DNA from: Halegenticoccus soli
Lineage (GTDB): Archaea; Halobacteriota; Halobacteria; Halobacteriales; Haloferacaceae
Direction of reading: 5' to 3'
Length of the DNA: 64,000 nucleotides
Assembly: GCF_002844195.1 (NCBI RefSeq)
Contig: NZ_PEND01000005.1
Coordinates: 62,001-126,000 of the forward strand
Both the position numbers and the translations under genes were made by a program. This document shows positions 27,625 through 36,687 of the stretch, one piece after another; the first letter of the stretch is position 1; each line of letters begins with the position of its first letter. Below the pieces are notes generated by a model. The model ran no database searches and was not told the DNA's origin. It worked only from the letters and a program-made list of their open reading frames with translations.

Positions 27625-28496
27625 CAGCCAACCACTCCCCCGTTCTCGACGATTTGTGCGAGTTCCTCGTAGCAGTCGAGTTGATCGCACTCGGGGTCGA
27701 AGTCCCGAAGCGGTTTGCGCGCCCTGTGGGCCTTGTCGATGCTCGCTCGGTGCCGGATTCCCGGCAACTCGCCGTCGTATTCGCCGGCGCCGATAGCGTC
27801 CCAGTCAGCCTCGGAGAGATAGGCGAAGTTCGGGACGTACGAACTGAGCTCCTCTCGACTGGTGAGGGCCCGCAGGAGATTTCGATCCCGCGTATCCTGG
27901 TCTAGGCGTTCGCTCAGGTCCGTCGGAACGAGCGCCAGGAGTTCGAGGTCGAAGTACTGTCGCGCCTCTTGAATTAGGCGCTTATTCGTCTGCGTGATGC
28001 CCGACTCCCACCCGCTCTCGGGTCGGAGAGGGACGATCAGGTTCTTCGTCGCGAACAGCGCGTTGTCGTTGATCTTTCCCCTGTTCGCCGGCGTATCGAC
28101 GATAATGTAGTCGTAGACGTCCCCGAGAAGGGGATCGACGACGTTTCGAAAGAGACGTTGGCTCGACGCCATCGCGGACTTGAGGTTCGTCTCGACCTCC
28201 TCGAGGGCCTCGTGGGAGGGAAAGAGGTCGAAGCCCTCGGTGACTCGCACGGTGAAGTCCATCGGGTCCGCTCCGTCGAGGAGGACGTCCTGGACGTGAT
28301 TCTCCCCCTCGTAACGGTCGCTATAGCCGAGGTTGAAAGTGGTGTGGCCGTTGTCGTCGAGATCGACGAGGAGCGCCCGGTCGTTTCGCTCGGCGAGCTC
28401 GCGCGTGAGATTGATGGCGGTGGTTGACTTCCCGAAGCCGCCCTTTAAAACGTTGATCGCGACAGCCCGCGGTGCCTTGTCGGTTACGCCGCCCAT
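27624..28496 (-). CDS. ParA family partition ATPase
   Basis: A 290-residue ParA/MinD-type ATPase with deviant Walker A VLKGGFGKSTTAINLTREL near residue 18 (the KGGxGKST form with the signature lysine), ALLVDLDDNGHTT for A', and YDYIIVDTPANRGKIN for Walker B. It would form ATP-dependent complexes on DNA and segregate the replicon. It is followed by an overlapping partner gene and preceded by a region with repeats (28579-28612). A TATTTTATA box on the minus strand (about 28524-28532) lies 28-30 nt before the ATG. The presence of parA and orc in one window suggests a secondary replicon. Confidence 0.93.
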   Translation of the reverse strand: MGGVTDKAPRAVAINVLKGGFGKSTTAINLTRELAERNDRALLVDLDDNGHTTFNLGYSDRYEGENHVQDVLLDGADPMDFTVRVTEGFDLFPSHEALEEVETNLKSAMASSQRLFRNVVDPLLGDVYDYIIVDTPANRGKINDNALFATKNLIVPLRPESGWESGITQTNKRLIQEARQYFDLELLALVPTDLSERLDQDTRDRNLLRALTSREELSSYVPNFAYLSEADWDAIGAGEYDGELPGIRHRASIDKAHRARKPLRDFDPECDQLDCYEELAQIVENGGVVG

Positions 28497-29099
28497 AGAC
28501 CGTCGTTCATTCTCCTACACTATAAAATATACTGACTTTCAGGAAGGTATCCACTATAATTCAGGGAATGACGGTGCCTACATTCATTAGAGTAGCTACA
28601 TTCGCTAATGTACGACTGAAACGACCATCGTCGCGCGGAGCGAGCCGGTGTTCGAGAATTCCGCGTCCGTGTGGATCCCGTCATTCATGTACAGACATTC
28701 AGTACTGTCCTTCACTTTTATCATGTAACGCATTGGCAGACATCCGTTACAAGCAGAGTACGCCCGCTGCCCCGTTTCCCGTCGTCTCTTTCACCGCCGG
28801 TGGAAACTCTCCACGCCCCTCGGAGAGTGTACAACTTTTACTGTACGACTCGAACTGTAAGCGCGATTCGAAGTCACGGGTACGTGAACAGCACCGTCCA
28901 CTACTGTAACGAACGTTGCTCATGTCGATCATGTTCTTCATGTACCAAATGTATCCCCTGCGCGATCGCTGAACGGCGACCGTAGCTGACCAACAGCGCC
29001 GGTTCGAGCGTATTCGAGGAGGGATCGATGGCCCGGTTCACAACACTATCCACCGAGAGCGTCAGAACGCTTATTTCCGTGAACGGCTACCGATTCTGT
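28497..29099. other. AT-richer region upstream of parA with iterated TACATT/TGTAC words
   Basis: About 600 bp without a supported gene. Besides the parA promoter and the palindrome at 28597-28612, words such as CATGTAC, ACATTC, TGTACGACT and CTGTAAC recur through 28570-28960 in both orientations. This is the natural place for a centromere (parS-like) array, though the copies are degenerate and no strict unit can be drawn. Confidence 0.4.
28579..28612 (+). repeat. direct repeat plus palindrome upstream of parA (parS candidate)
   Basis: TACATTC occurs at 28579 and again 18 bp later at 28597. The second copy forms a perfect inverted repeat, TACATT-CGCT-AATGTA, at 28597-28612. It lies about 100 bp upstream of the parA start. 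A role as partition site or ParA-operon operator is inference. Confidence 0.4.
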
Positions 29100-29327
29100 A
29101 TGCAGTCCGTACATCTCAGACGTGTCCTGAGCCGCGCCCGCTACGCCGCACTCGGGGCCGCTGTTGGCGCGGCCCTCGGGGGCCTGATCAGCAAGAGTGC
29201 TGCGAGCTCTGGCGGTGCGATCGGTGGCCTCGTCGGAGCGACATTCGGAGAAACACAAGTTACTGCTCAATCCCGCCTCGAGGGGATAAAAGAGCGCGGA
29301 CGCGCTCGCGTCGAACAGATAAAATAA
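29100..29327 (+). CDS. small glycine-zipper membrane protein
   Basis: A 75-residue protein. The middle has alternating Gly/Ala runs (YAALGAAVGAALGGLISK, then SSGGAIGGLVGATFGE) forming two hydrophobic glycine-zipper helices, followed by a charged C-terminus (LEGIKERGRARVEQIK). Such small proteins are widespread in haloarchaea and have no established function. The ATG at 29100 is chosen because the zipper starts soon after it; an upstream in-frame ATG at 29028 would add an uncharacteristic 24 residues. Confidence 0.65.
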   Translation: MQSVHLRRVLSRARYAALGAAVGAALGGLISKSAASSGGAIGGLVGATFGETQVTAQSRLEGIKERGRARVEQIK

Positions 29328-29654
29328 CCCCTCGGTCCGCGAACTCGGACCGCCGGATCCGCTGGTTTCTGCCGCAGACTACGAGAACCCCTCCCTCACG
29401 GAAGAACCCAAGGGACGATTTCATATATTTTCACAAACAAAAAATTAATATACAAATTACGTATATAAACATAAATAATCGTAATAACGACCGATCGCGT
29501 TGCCGCATCGGACTCGACAGGTGTCCTCGACCGATACGCTCTCTCGCTGCCACGGTCGTACTGTCGACGGCCTCCGCGAGCGGCGCAGTTAGGCGAGGGA
29601 TCGAGGGAAACGTCGAGGCGGGGCCCGAACGCGTCCCGACTAACGTCACCGTCG
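29328..29654. other. AT-rich intergenic region
   Basis: The middle (29415-29480) is strongly AT-rich, with runs such as ACAAACAAAAAATTAATA. No gene is visible. It separates the replicon-maintenance part from the osmolyte region and could be an easily melted or promoter-rich stretch. Confidence 0.4.
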
Positions 29655-30035
29655 TCAGGAGAGAGCGATCGTGATGTCCATCGAGGAGACCATCCCGACG
29701 AAATCCCCGTCCGTATCGACGACCGGCAGGTGTTTGATACCGAAGTTGGTCATCATCGCGGCGGCTTCTTCCAGCATCAGATCCAACGTGATCGTTTCGA
29801 CCGGCGCCGTCATCACGTCGGCTACGCGGAGTTCCGACGCGTCGCGGCCGTCGGCGACGGCGTCGAGCACGTCGGTACTGGTAATGATTGCCGTCGAGGA
29901 ACCCGGTACGAGGAGCGCGCTGATGTTGTGCTCCCGCATCGCTCTCGCAGCCTCTTCGACCGTCGCCTTCGCCGAGATCGTTTGCAGAGGAGTCGACATG
30001 ACCGCTTCGACGCGCGTTCGGTTATCAACGTCCAT
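29655..30035 (-). CDS. CBS-domain pair protein
   Basis: A 126-residue protein made of two CBS motifs: first VMSTPLQTISAKATVEEAAR with ALLVPGSSTAIITSTDVLDA, then VMTAPVETITLDLMLEEAA with HLPVVDTDGDFVGMVSSMD. A CBS pair binds adenosine nucleotides and typically senses energy state. The first unit has an irregular GSSTAIITSTD segment. It is 290 nt downstream of a small membrane protein and of the BCCT transporter on the same strand and may modulate transport, which is inference. Confidence 0.88.
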   Translation of the reverse strand: MDVDNRTRVEAVMSTPLQTISAKATVEEAARAMREHNISALLVPGSSTAIITSTDVLDAVADGRDASELRVADVMTAPVETITLDLMLEEAAAMMTNFGIKHLPVVDTDGDFVGMVSSMDITIALS

Positions 30036-30325
30036 ATGGATCCAACGACGCCCGACGGTTTCTGTCTTTTCCCTCGGGGTGGTCGCTCCTCACCTGAGTC
30101 TTGGCCCCCTCCGTCGTCTCCGGCTCGCACGACCCCTCTACTTCAATCCGTGTGTTGGCGCGTGCATCTTCGGTGCGGTGTACGCGTCGGCAACACGACC
30201 CCCGTGAGCGCCGCCTTCGACGCCTTCTCGCGCGCCGCGACGGGAGACGATTTCCTCGTACCTGACCGTCATCGCGGACGATACCGCAATGATCGCGTTT
30301 TATCGCCTTTTCGCCGTCGTCGCGG

Positions 30326-30499
30326 TTAGGATTCGACCGGATATTTCGCACGGTACCCGTCGCGCAGCAGTCCTACCGCTATCGAGTACACGCAGAGGAG
30401 AACTAAACTGAGCCCGAACGTGATTCCGACTGGCGTGAGCGAACTGACGAACAACGCGCCGACTGAGAGCGTGATTCCGAAGGGCACGATTCGGTTCAT
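30326..30499 (-). CDS. small two-helix membrane protein next to the BCCT transporter
   Basis: A 57-residue protein with two hydrophobic segments (VPFGITLSVGALFVSSL and ITFGLSLVLLCVYSIAVGLL) and a short basic tail. The ATG at 30499 begins just before the first helix; a longer frame to 30595 has no sensible N-terminus. It lies 229 nt downstream of the BCCT gene on the same strand. It could be an accessory subunit of the transporter, but I know of no family name. Confidence 0.5.
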   Translation of the reverse strand: MNRIVPFGITLSVGALFVSSLTPVGITFGLSLVLLCVYSIAVGLLRDGYRAKYPVES

Positions 30500-30728
30500 A
30501 CCCGTTCGTGAAGCCGAAACCACATCAAGACCCGGCAGACGGCCGTCTGACGCCTGGTCGCCTGGGCGGTGAATGACCTCGACCGCGCAGAACACGTTGA
30601 ACGCACCGAAGCTGACTCCCTTCGAAGGCCGGTCACGACCAACTGGAAGGGAGACGGCCGCGGCGTCTATTCCGTTTCGGTCCAGCTAGACCGTCACCCG
30701 CCGGGAACGACCGGACGCTTCGTCCGAT

Positions 30729-32327
30729 TCAGTCGTCTTCAGCTCTGGGAACACCCTGCATCGAATCCGTCTGCGAGACGGCGCGCTCCTCGCTAAAGAA
30801 GACCGCCTGGATCGTCCTGAACTCCAGGATCATCACCGCGACGGCGATCAGACAGATGACCGCAAACGGACCGCCGGTGATGATCGCCGCCGCCTGCAGC
30901 GCGTTTACACCGCCGACCACCATGAGCAGTGAGGCGAGTGCTCCCATGATGGCGCCCCAGACGACGCGGTTGATCGTGGACGGTTGTTCTGTACCACCGG
31001 TCGTGAGCATCCCGAGTGCGAGCGTCGAGGAGTCGGCCGACGTCACGAAAAACGTCGTCACGAGTAGTAAGAACAGCGCGGTCACGATCGACCCGAACGG
31101 AAGCGCGCCGAGAAGCGGGTAACCGGACCCCGCCTCGCCGTACTGCCCGACGACTCCGAGGATGTTCGCAGCGCCGGTCTTCTGTAGGAAAATGGCGGTC
31201 CCTCCCATCGTGGCGAACCACGGAATCGTGATGCCGGTCGACGCGATGACGCCCGTTCCGACGACCTGTCGCACTGTGCGACCGCGCGAGACGCGCGCAA
31301 TAAACAGGCCGACGAAGGGGGTCCAGGAGAACCACCAGGCCCAGTAAAACACGGTCCACGCGCCGACCCACTCGCCGCCGTTGGTAGTGCCGGTGTACAA
31401 ACTCATCGTGATGAACTGGTTCGCGTACCGACCGACCGCCTCGGTCCCGATGTTCATAATATACACCGTCGGGCCGGTAACGAACACGAACACGGTGACG
31501 AGGGCGAACAGCGCCATGTTGAAGTTCGAGATCCGTCGAATCCCCTTTTCGACGCCGAGCGCGACCGACACCGTGAATGCGATCGTCAGTCCGGTAATCA
31601 CGAGAATCGTTTCCAGGTCGCCGACAGAGATCCCCGTGGTGTACTCGATTCCCGTCAGGAACTGATTGCCGACGAGACCCAGCGTCGTCGCTATCCCGCC
31701 GATGGTCGCGAACACGGCCAGTATGTCGATCACCTTCGCCCAGACGCCGTCGAGGTTGTCTTCTCCGACCAGCGGGAGAATGATCGTCGAAATGCGCAGC
31801 GGTGCGCCCCGCCGGTACGCGAAGAACGCGATCGGAATACCCATGATGACGTAGCCCGTCCACGCCGAAATTCCCCAGTGGAAAAAGGTGTACTGGACGG
31901 CTCCGATCGCCGCCTCGGTGGTCTGCGGCTGCGCATCGAACAGCGACGGAACGGTGTCATAGTGGAAAATCGCCTCCGCGGGGCCCCAGAACACGATGCC
32001 GGCGGCTATCGCCGCCGAGTAAAGCATCGCGAAGTACTCCAGAAAACCGAACTTCGGCTCCTCGTCCGGTTCGCCGAGCTTGATGTTCCCCCACGGCCCG
32101 AATACGAGGAACAGCGCGAACACCACGAGACCAAACATCGACAGGAGGTACAACCACCCGAAGTTACTCCAGATAAAAGCGTTCACCTCGTTCAACCGCT
32201 TTGCGGCCGACGCCGGCCTGAAAACGAACGCGGTAATCGCGCACAGCGTCGCCGCGACTCCGACGCCGAATACGATCGGATCGAGCTCGTCAACGAATCG
32301 TCGTACCATTCCGCCGTCTTCGCTCAT
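30729..32327 (-). CDS. BCCT family betaine/carnitine/choline transporter
   Basis: A 532-residue secondary transporter of the BCCT family, with twelve hydrophobic segments. Landmarks are FGWLYLLSMFGLVVFALFLV, KFGFLEYFAMLYSAAIAAGI, the substrate-site tryptophan segment FYWAWWFSWTPFVGLFIARV followed by SRGRTVRQVV, and FFVTSADSSTLALGML. The family imports quaternary ammonium osmolytes such as glycine betaine with Na+ or H+. The ATG at 32327 is used; another at 32309 is possible. The rest of the region encodes enzymes that could demethylate betaine, so the substrate is probably betaine or a related N-methyl compound. Confidence 0.93.
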   Translation of the reverse strand: MSEDGGMVRRFVDELDPIVFGVGVAATLCAITAFVFRPASAAKRLNEVNAFIWSNFGWLYLLSMFGLVVFALFLVFGPWGNIKLGEPDEEPKFGFLEYFAMLYSAAIAAGIVFWGPAEAIFHYDTVPSLFDAQPQTTEAAIGAVQYTFFHWGISAWTGYVIMGIPIAFFAYRRGAPLRISTIILPLVGEDNLDGVWAKVIDILAVFATIGGIATTLGLVGNQFLTGIEYTTGISVGDLETILVITGLTIAFTVSVALGVEKGIRRISNFNMALFALVTVFVFVTGPTVYIMNIGTEAVGRYANQFITMSLYTGTTNGGEWVGAWTVFYWAWWFSWTPFVGLFIARVSRGRTVRQVVGTGVIASTGITIPWFATMGGTAIFLQKTGAANILGVVGQYGEAGSGYPLLGALPFGSIVTALFLLLVTTFFVTSADSSTLALGMLTTGGTEQPSTINRVVWGAIMGALASLLMVVGGVNALQAAAIITGGPFAVICLIAVAVMILEFRTIQAVFFSEERAVSQTDSMQGVPRAEDD

Positions 32328-33047
32328 ACGAAGGTCGCCCCCCGTCTCGTCGTATCCCGTCGCGGCGCCGAGAGCGAGCGACGCGGGCATTCGGCTTCAG
32401 CGGTTCGTCGTACGCCCGCCGATCGTCGCCCCGATCGCCCTCTGAACGGGGCCGAAAGGAGCTTCGACGCCAGTGGTCCGGCACGATACGCTGTCGACGG
32501 CGGAATCCGAGGCTCTGCTACCGTTCGTGGGAGATCCATCTTGTTCGCCTCTGTACGGACATCATCGATGTGAATTATATATGTTGCCGTTTGCTATCCA
32601 TTAGCGTGGCAGAAATAAACAGAGTGTGGTGATGAGAAGGGTGATCAAACTACGAGAGCTGCCGCCCGAGAGCTCGACGGTGGCGGACAACGCCGCCCGG
32701 TTGAACGGGAAACGGGCTTTTCGCCTGCCTCCCGTGCACGTTTGATCGCCCTGTAATCGGGCTGTAGTCGCCACCGCCGACTGTCCGCTGAATCCCCGTG
32801 GACGGGCGACCGGCGCCGGCCCCCTTTCTCTACCGGTCGAGGGCCGCCGTGCGCTCGCCTCTCAATTCGGACTCCGCGTGTCGTCGCAGTGACTACTTGT
32901 GTCCGCCGCGCGACCGCGGTGGGCGTTCAACCACAACGTGACAGTAATAGGAGTGTATTTGCTTCGGCGGAGGTCCCCCTCCTCGCCCGCGAAAGAAACG
33001 AGGGGGGAACGCGGTCGCGGGCGAGCGCCGGGGCGGTCTCGAACGCG
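32328..33047. other. 720-bp region upstream of the BCCT gene, with a possible 37-residue ORF
   Basis: The part at 32570-32600 (GAATTATATATG) is AT-rich and may hold promoter elements for the transporter. A plus-strand frame at 32632-32745 reads MRRVIKLRELPPESSTVADN and ends NGKRAFRLPPVHV; it could be a 37-residue peptide but has no recognised homologue. GAAACGAGGGGGG at about 32994 repeats the G-string core seen in the ORB-like site upstream of orc. Nothing else is evident. Confidence 0.3.
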
Positions 33048-34298
33048 CTACCCGTAGATCGGGAACCTCTCACAGAGTTCGTCGACCTGCGAGGCAACAC
33101 GATCGCCGACGACGTCGTCGTCGGGGTTATCGAGTACGTCGACGACGAGTTCAGCGACGGTGTCCATCTCCGCTTCTCCGAAGCCGCGCGTCGTGAGCGC
33201 GGGCGTTCCGACGCGGATACCGCTCGTGACCATCGGCGACCGGGTTTCGCCGGGCACGGTGTTCTTGTTGACGACGATTCCCACGTCGCTCAGCAGCGAT
33301 TCAGCCCGTTTGCCGGTGAGGTCCGGGTGCGACTCACGCAGGTCGACGAGCAGGAGATGTTTGTCGGTTCCGCCGCTGACGGGCGAAAGCCCCCGCTCGT
33401 CGAACGCCTCTGCGAGCCTCTTCGCGTTCGCGATGACCTGTTCGGCGTACGCCGCGAACTCGTCGGTCTGGGCTTCCGCGAACCCGACGGCCTTGCCCGC
33501 GATGTTGTGCATCAGCGGCCCCCCCTGCGCGCCGGGGAACACCGCGGAGTCGACGTCGTCGGCGTGCTCCTCGTCGCACATGATCAGCCCGCCGCGGCCC
33601 GCGCGAATCGTCTTGTGGGTGCTCCCGGTGACGAAGTCCGCGTGGTCGACCGGCGACGTGTGAACGTCTGCCGCGATGAGCCCCGTGACGTGGGCGATGT
33701 CCGCGAGGTGGTACGCGTCGACCTCGTCGGCGATTTCGCGGATGCGCTCGTAGTCGAACTCCCGTGGGTACGCTGAGGATCCGCTCACGACGAGATCCGG
33801 CTCGACCTCTCGGGCTCGCCTCGCGAGGTCGTCGTAGTCGACGTAGCCGGTCTCCGGATCGACCTCGTACTGCTCGACGTCGTAGAGTTGCCCGGAGAAG
33901 TTGACGCTGTGGCCGTGCGAGAGGTGACCGCCGTGCGAGAGCGAGAGCGAGAGGATGCGGTCGCCGGGTTCGAGAACCGCGAAGTAGACGCCCATGTTGG
34001 CCTGCGTCCCGCTGTGCGGCTGGACGTTGGCGTGATCGGCGCCGAAGAGGTCTTTCGCGCGTTCGACGGCGACCTCCTCCACGGTGTCGACGTGCTGGCA
34101 CCCCCCGTAGTACCGCCCGCCGGGATACCCTTCCGCGTACTTGTTCGTCAGGACGCTCCCCTGTGCCTCGAGAACCGCTTTCGAGACGTGATTCTCCGAA
34201 GCGATCATTCCGAGCGTCGATTCCTGCCGATCGCGTTCGCGGCGGACGGCCTCGGACACGCTCGGAGCTATCTGGTCGAGTGGCTGGTCGAACGCCAT
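33048..34298 (-). CDS. glyA: serine hydroxymethyltransferase
   Basis: A 416-residue SHMT, full length. The PLP lysine is in VTGSTHKTIRAGRGG, the N-terminus has TLGMIASENHVSKAVLEAQG, YAEGYPGGRYYGGCQHVD and VQPHSGTQANMGVYFA follow, and the C-terminus shows VTSGIRVGTPALTTRGF. It converts glycine plus 5,10-methylene-tetrahydrofolate to serine, or the reverse. Here, next to betaine-demethylating enzymes that would produce glycine and methylene-THF, the serine-forming direction is likely. It is divergent from a RidA gene that starts 136 nt away, so the two may share control. Confidence 0.96.
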   Translation of the reverse strand: MAFDQPLDQIAPSVSEAVRRERDRQESTLGMIASENHVSKAVLEAQGSVLTNKYAEGYPGGRYYGGCQHVDTVEEVAVERAKDLFGADHANVQPHSGTQANMGVYFAVLEPGDRILSLSLSHGGHLSHGHSVNFSGQLYDVEQYEVDPETGYVDYDDLARRAREVEPDLVVSGSSAYPREFDYERIREIADEVDAYHLADIAHVTGLIAADVHTSPVDHADFVTGSTHKTIRAGRGGLIMCDEEHADDVDSAVFPGAQGGPLMHNIAGKAVGFAEAQTDEFAAYAEQVIANAKRLAEAFDERGLSPVSGGTDKHLLLVDLRESHPDLTGKRAESLLSDVGIVVNKNTVPGETRSPMVTSGIRVGTPALTTRGFGEAEMDTVAELVVDVLDNPDDDVVGDRVASQVDELCERFPIYG

Positions 34299-34434
34299 GC
34301 TTCGAGTTGTGGACGATCGGGGGTAAGTATCTTGCGCGCGGTCACGCAACCACGAACGGTACGCTGAATTACGTGATGTGGAGCGGCGATCGCCGAAACC
34401 TGGATTTAAGTCGGCCTCCGCTGTACGCCCGGTC

Positions 34435-34815
34435 GTGAAACGCACTCTCAGCACCGACGACGCGCCCGCCGCGGTCGGCGCGTACAGCCAGGCGACGACG
34501 AACGGCTCCGTCCTCGTGACCGCGGGACAGCTCCCGCTCACGGCCGACGGCGACCTCCTGGCCGATGCGTCCGTCGGCGAGCAAACGAGGCAGTGTCTGC
34601 AAAACGTCGAGGCGATTCTCGAGTCGGAGGGGCTGTCGATGGCCGACGTGCTCAAGACGACCGTGTTTCTCGACGACATCGACGATTTCGAGGAGTTCAA
34701 CGAGGTGTACGGCGAATTCTTCGACGACGAGCCGCCCGCCCGCAGCGCGGTCGAAGTCGGCAAGGTTCCGAAGGGCGCGGCGATCGAGATCGAAGCGATA
34801 GCGGCCAACGAGTAG
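34435..34815 (+). CDS. RidA family enamine/imine deaminase (second copy)
   Basis: A 126-residue RidA protein starting with GTG at 34435. Motifs are STDDAPAAVGAYSQATTNGS, VLVTAGQLPLTADGD, VLKTTVFLDDIDDFEEFNEV and PPARSAVEVGKVPKGA. It would hydrolyse 2-aminoacrylate, the reactive intermediate made when serine or threonine dehydratase acts on its substrate. That dehydratase is encoded at 41583-42821 and SHMT is divergent next door, so the pairing makes sense. The GTG start is supported by the ATTTAAG box about 28 nt upstream and by equal length to the copy at 3804. Confidence 0.93.
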   Translation: MKRTLSTDDAPAAVGAYSQATTNGSVLVTAGQLPLTADGDLLADASVGEQTRQCLQNVEAILESEGLSMADVLKTTVFLDDIDDFEEFNEVYGEFFDDEPPARSAVEVGKVPKGAAIEIEAIAANE

Positions 34816-35319
34816 CGGCCGTCCCTCGCTCGTACCGACCTTCAATCCGCTCGAACGACCGTTCGGGCGATTCGAGTGATTCGAGTAATTCGAGTGATTC
34901 GGGCGATTCGAACGGTTCGGGCGGAAAATACGGTTCCGGACCGCCAACCGGCGCTCACGGCGAGACTCCCTTCGCCCCCCTACCGCGTCGAAAGCGACGA
35001 GGTGGACCGACCGCTCTCACACGTACAGTGACGTTATTTTCGGACGGAAAGTGAAAACTCGATCAGTGATCACCCCTCCGCGGGCGGTTCCGCGGCGCAG
35101 ATCCGCCACGCGGAAGTGAAGGACCCTGAGCCGGGGGAACGTCGTCGCGGCAGCGATCAACGACTGTCCGTGCGCCCGCCTCGGTGACGCCCCGAGCGGG
35201 TCGATGGAAGCGCCAGAGTATTGCTTCCCATCGGACGGCCGCGTCGTGCGGGAGGCGCGATCACCTCCCGCTGATCCGTGAACGGCGCTCCGGGTACGAG
35301 CCCGGGACGGTGTCGCGAG
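34816..35319. other. intergenic region between ridA and purU
   Basis: Apart from the 9-bp repeat array at 34861-34923, no feature could be supported. Short open frames exist on the plus strand but look like shadow or random frames. Confidence 0.4.
34861..34923 (+). repeat. 9-bp tandem repeat (seven units)
   Basis: Seven consecutive 9-bp units of the form ATTCGAGTG (variants ATTCGGGCG, ATTCGAACG, GTTCGGGCG) fill 34861-34923, starting 45 bp after the ridA stop. It lies outside genes, so copy number may vary by slippage. The units are rich in TTCGA/TTCGG. Confidence 0.7.
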
Positions 35320-36297
35320 TCAGTCGTCCGCAACGGCCGTTCCGTCCCGTTCGTCGGCGACGAACTCCCCGCGGCTGTCGATCGGGCGACTCGGGTTCAG
35401 CTGGTCCAGTTCGCCGGGAGCGCCGAGCTGCGCGTCGACCTCTCCCGAATTATCGAGCGTCGTGCGACCGCGTTGCACGGCGATGGCGTCGTCGAGGTGG
35501 AGCTGCACCGCCTCCAGGAGGGCTTCGGCTTCGAGCGGCTGGCCGCGGGCCTTGATCTCGTCGACGCTCGCGTCGTCGGGGACGTTGAACGCCCGCTGGG
35601 CGATGATCGGCCCCTGGTCGAGGTCCGTCGTCACGTAGTGGGCGGTGACGCCCGCGATCCGGACGCCCTCCTCCTTGGCCTGCCGGTACGCCGCCGCCCC
35701 CGGGAACGCCGGCAGCAGGCTCGGGTGGACGTTGATGATGCGGCTCTCGTAGCGGAAGACGACCTCCGGCGAGAGAATGCGGATGTAGCGGGCCAGCACG
35801 ACGAGGTCGACGTCGTATTCGGCGAGCAGGTCGAGCAGCTCCTCCTCGTCGGGGTTGCCGTTCTCGTCACCGATGTCGTGGAACGGAACGTCGCGCGCCG
35901 CCGCGAGCGGCCGTAAGTCGTCGTGGTTGCCGATGACGACATCGATGTCCGCCCCGAGTTCGCCGCTGTCCCGGGCATCGAGCAGCGCTTCGAGGCAGTG
36001 GCTCTCCTTGGTGACGAGCACGGCGACGGACTGGTTCTCACAGTCGGAGGGGAACAGAACCTGCACGTCGACGCCGAATTCGTCCCCGAGTTCGTGGAGT
36101 TCCTCCCGAAGCGTTACGCGAGTGATCTCGGCCTCGGACGCGTCGACGCGCATGGTCATCCGGAACGTCTCGTCCCGAACGGCTTGATCGAGGTCCACGA
36201 TGTCGATGCCGCGCTCGAACAGGAGGGACGTAATGTCGGCGATGAGCCCCGAGTCATCGTCGCCGACGACGGTTATCTCCGTCAGTTCGCGGGTCAT
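35320..36297 (-). CDS. purU: formyltetrahydrofolate deformylase
   Basis: A 325-residue PurU-type enzyme. An N-terminal ACT domain (residues about 1-85: EITVVGDDDSGLIADITSLL) is followed by a formyltransferase fold with VVIGNHDDLRPLA, INVHPSLLPAFPGAAAYRQA and VTTDLDQGPIIAQ, which hold the catalytic Asn, His and Asp. It releases formate from 10-formyl-THF and so regenerates free THF. The C-terminus has about 40 residues beyond the standard end (RTTLDNSGEVDAQL and onward). In a region that feeds C1 units into folate, it could keep the THF pool free while discarding formate. Confidence 0.93.
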   Translation of the reverse strand: MTRELTEITVVGDDDSGLIADITSLLFERGIDIVDLDQAVRDETFRMTMRVDASEAEITRVTLREELHELGDEFGVDVQVLFPSDCENQSVAVLVTKESHCLEALLDARDSGELGADIDVVIGNHDDLRPLAAARDVPFHDIGDENGNPDEEELLDLLAEYDVDLVVLARYIRILSPEVVFRYESRIINVHPSLLPAFPGAAAYRQAKEEGVRIAGVTAHYVTTDLDQGPIIAQRAFNVPDDASVDEIKARGQPLEAEALLEAVQLHLDDAIAVQRGRTTLDNSGEVDAQLGAPGELDQLNPSRPIDSRGEFVADERDGTAVADD

Positions 36298-36687
36298 ACC
36301 CGCCGCCCCCGAGCACCGATCGCCTTCGTCCCTGTCCGCCGTCGGTGTCGTCCGACGGGCTTCTTGCGTACGCGCACCGGTCGGTCGTCCGTCGACACTG
36401 ACGGCTCGATCTCTCTCAGTGACATCCGGTTCGGCACTTCCCGTTCGCCGGTATTGAACCTTGTTTCTCCTGAAACCCAGGAGATACGATGTGATTGCCG
36501 ATCGCAATTCGCGTCAGCGAAACGACGGTATGAAAATCGGTGTGGCTACGCCCGCTCCCGAAGGTATTCGACGACGGCGGACGGATCTCCGTCGAGACCA
36601 CCGCCTCGAGCGAAGGTCGCACCGTTCCCCGTCGCGCGTTTGAACGTCGACGACACATTAATGGAGTCGCCGAACGGGACGGCTGGC
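36298..36687. other. divergent intergenic region between purU and folC
   Basis: About 390 bp with no supported gene. The plus-strand ATG at 36661 lies in frame nine codons before the chosen folC start at 36688. A TGAACC-rich stretch near 36455 has no recognised function. Confidence 0.4.

Noticed and set aside
28568-28909. 113-residue plus-strand frame upstream of parA
   Set aside because: Cysteine/serine-rich with no acidic bias, overlapping the repeat region; not a credible haloarchaeal protein.
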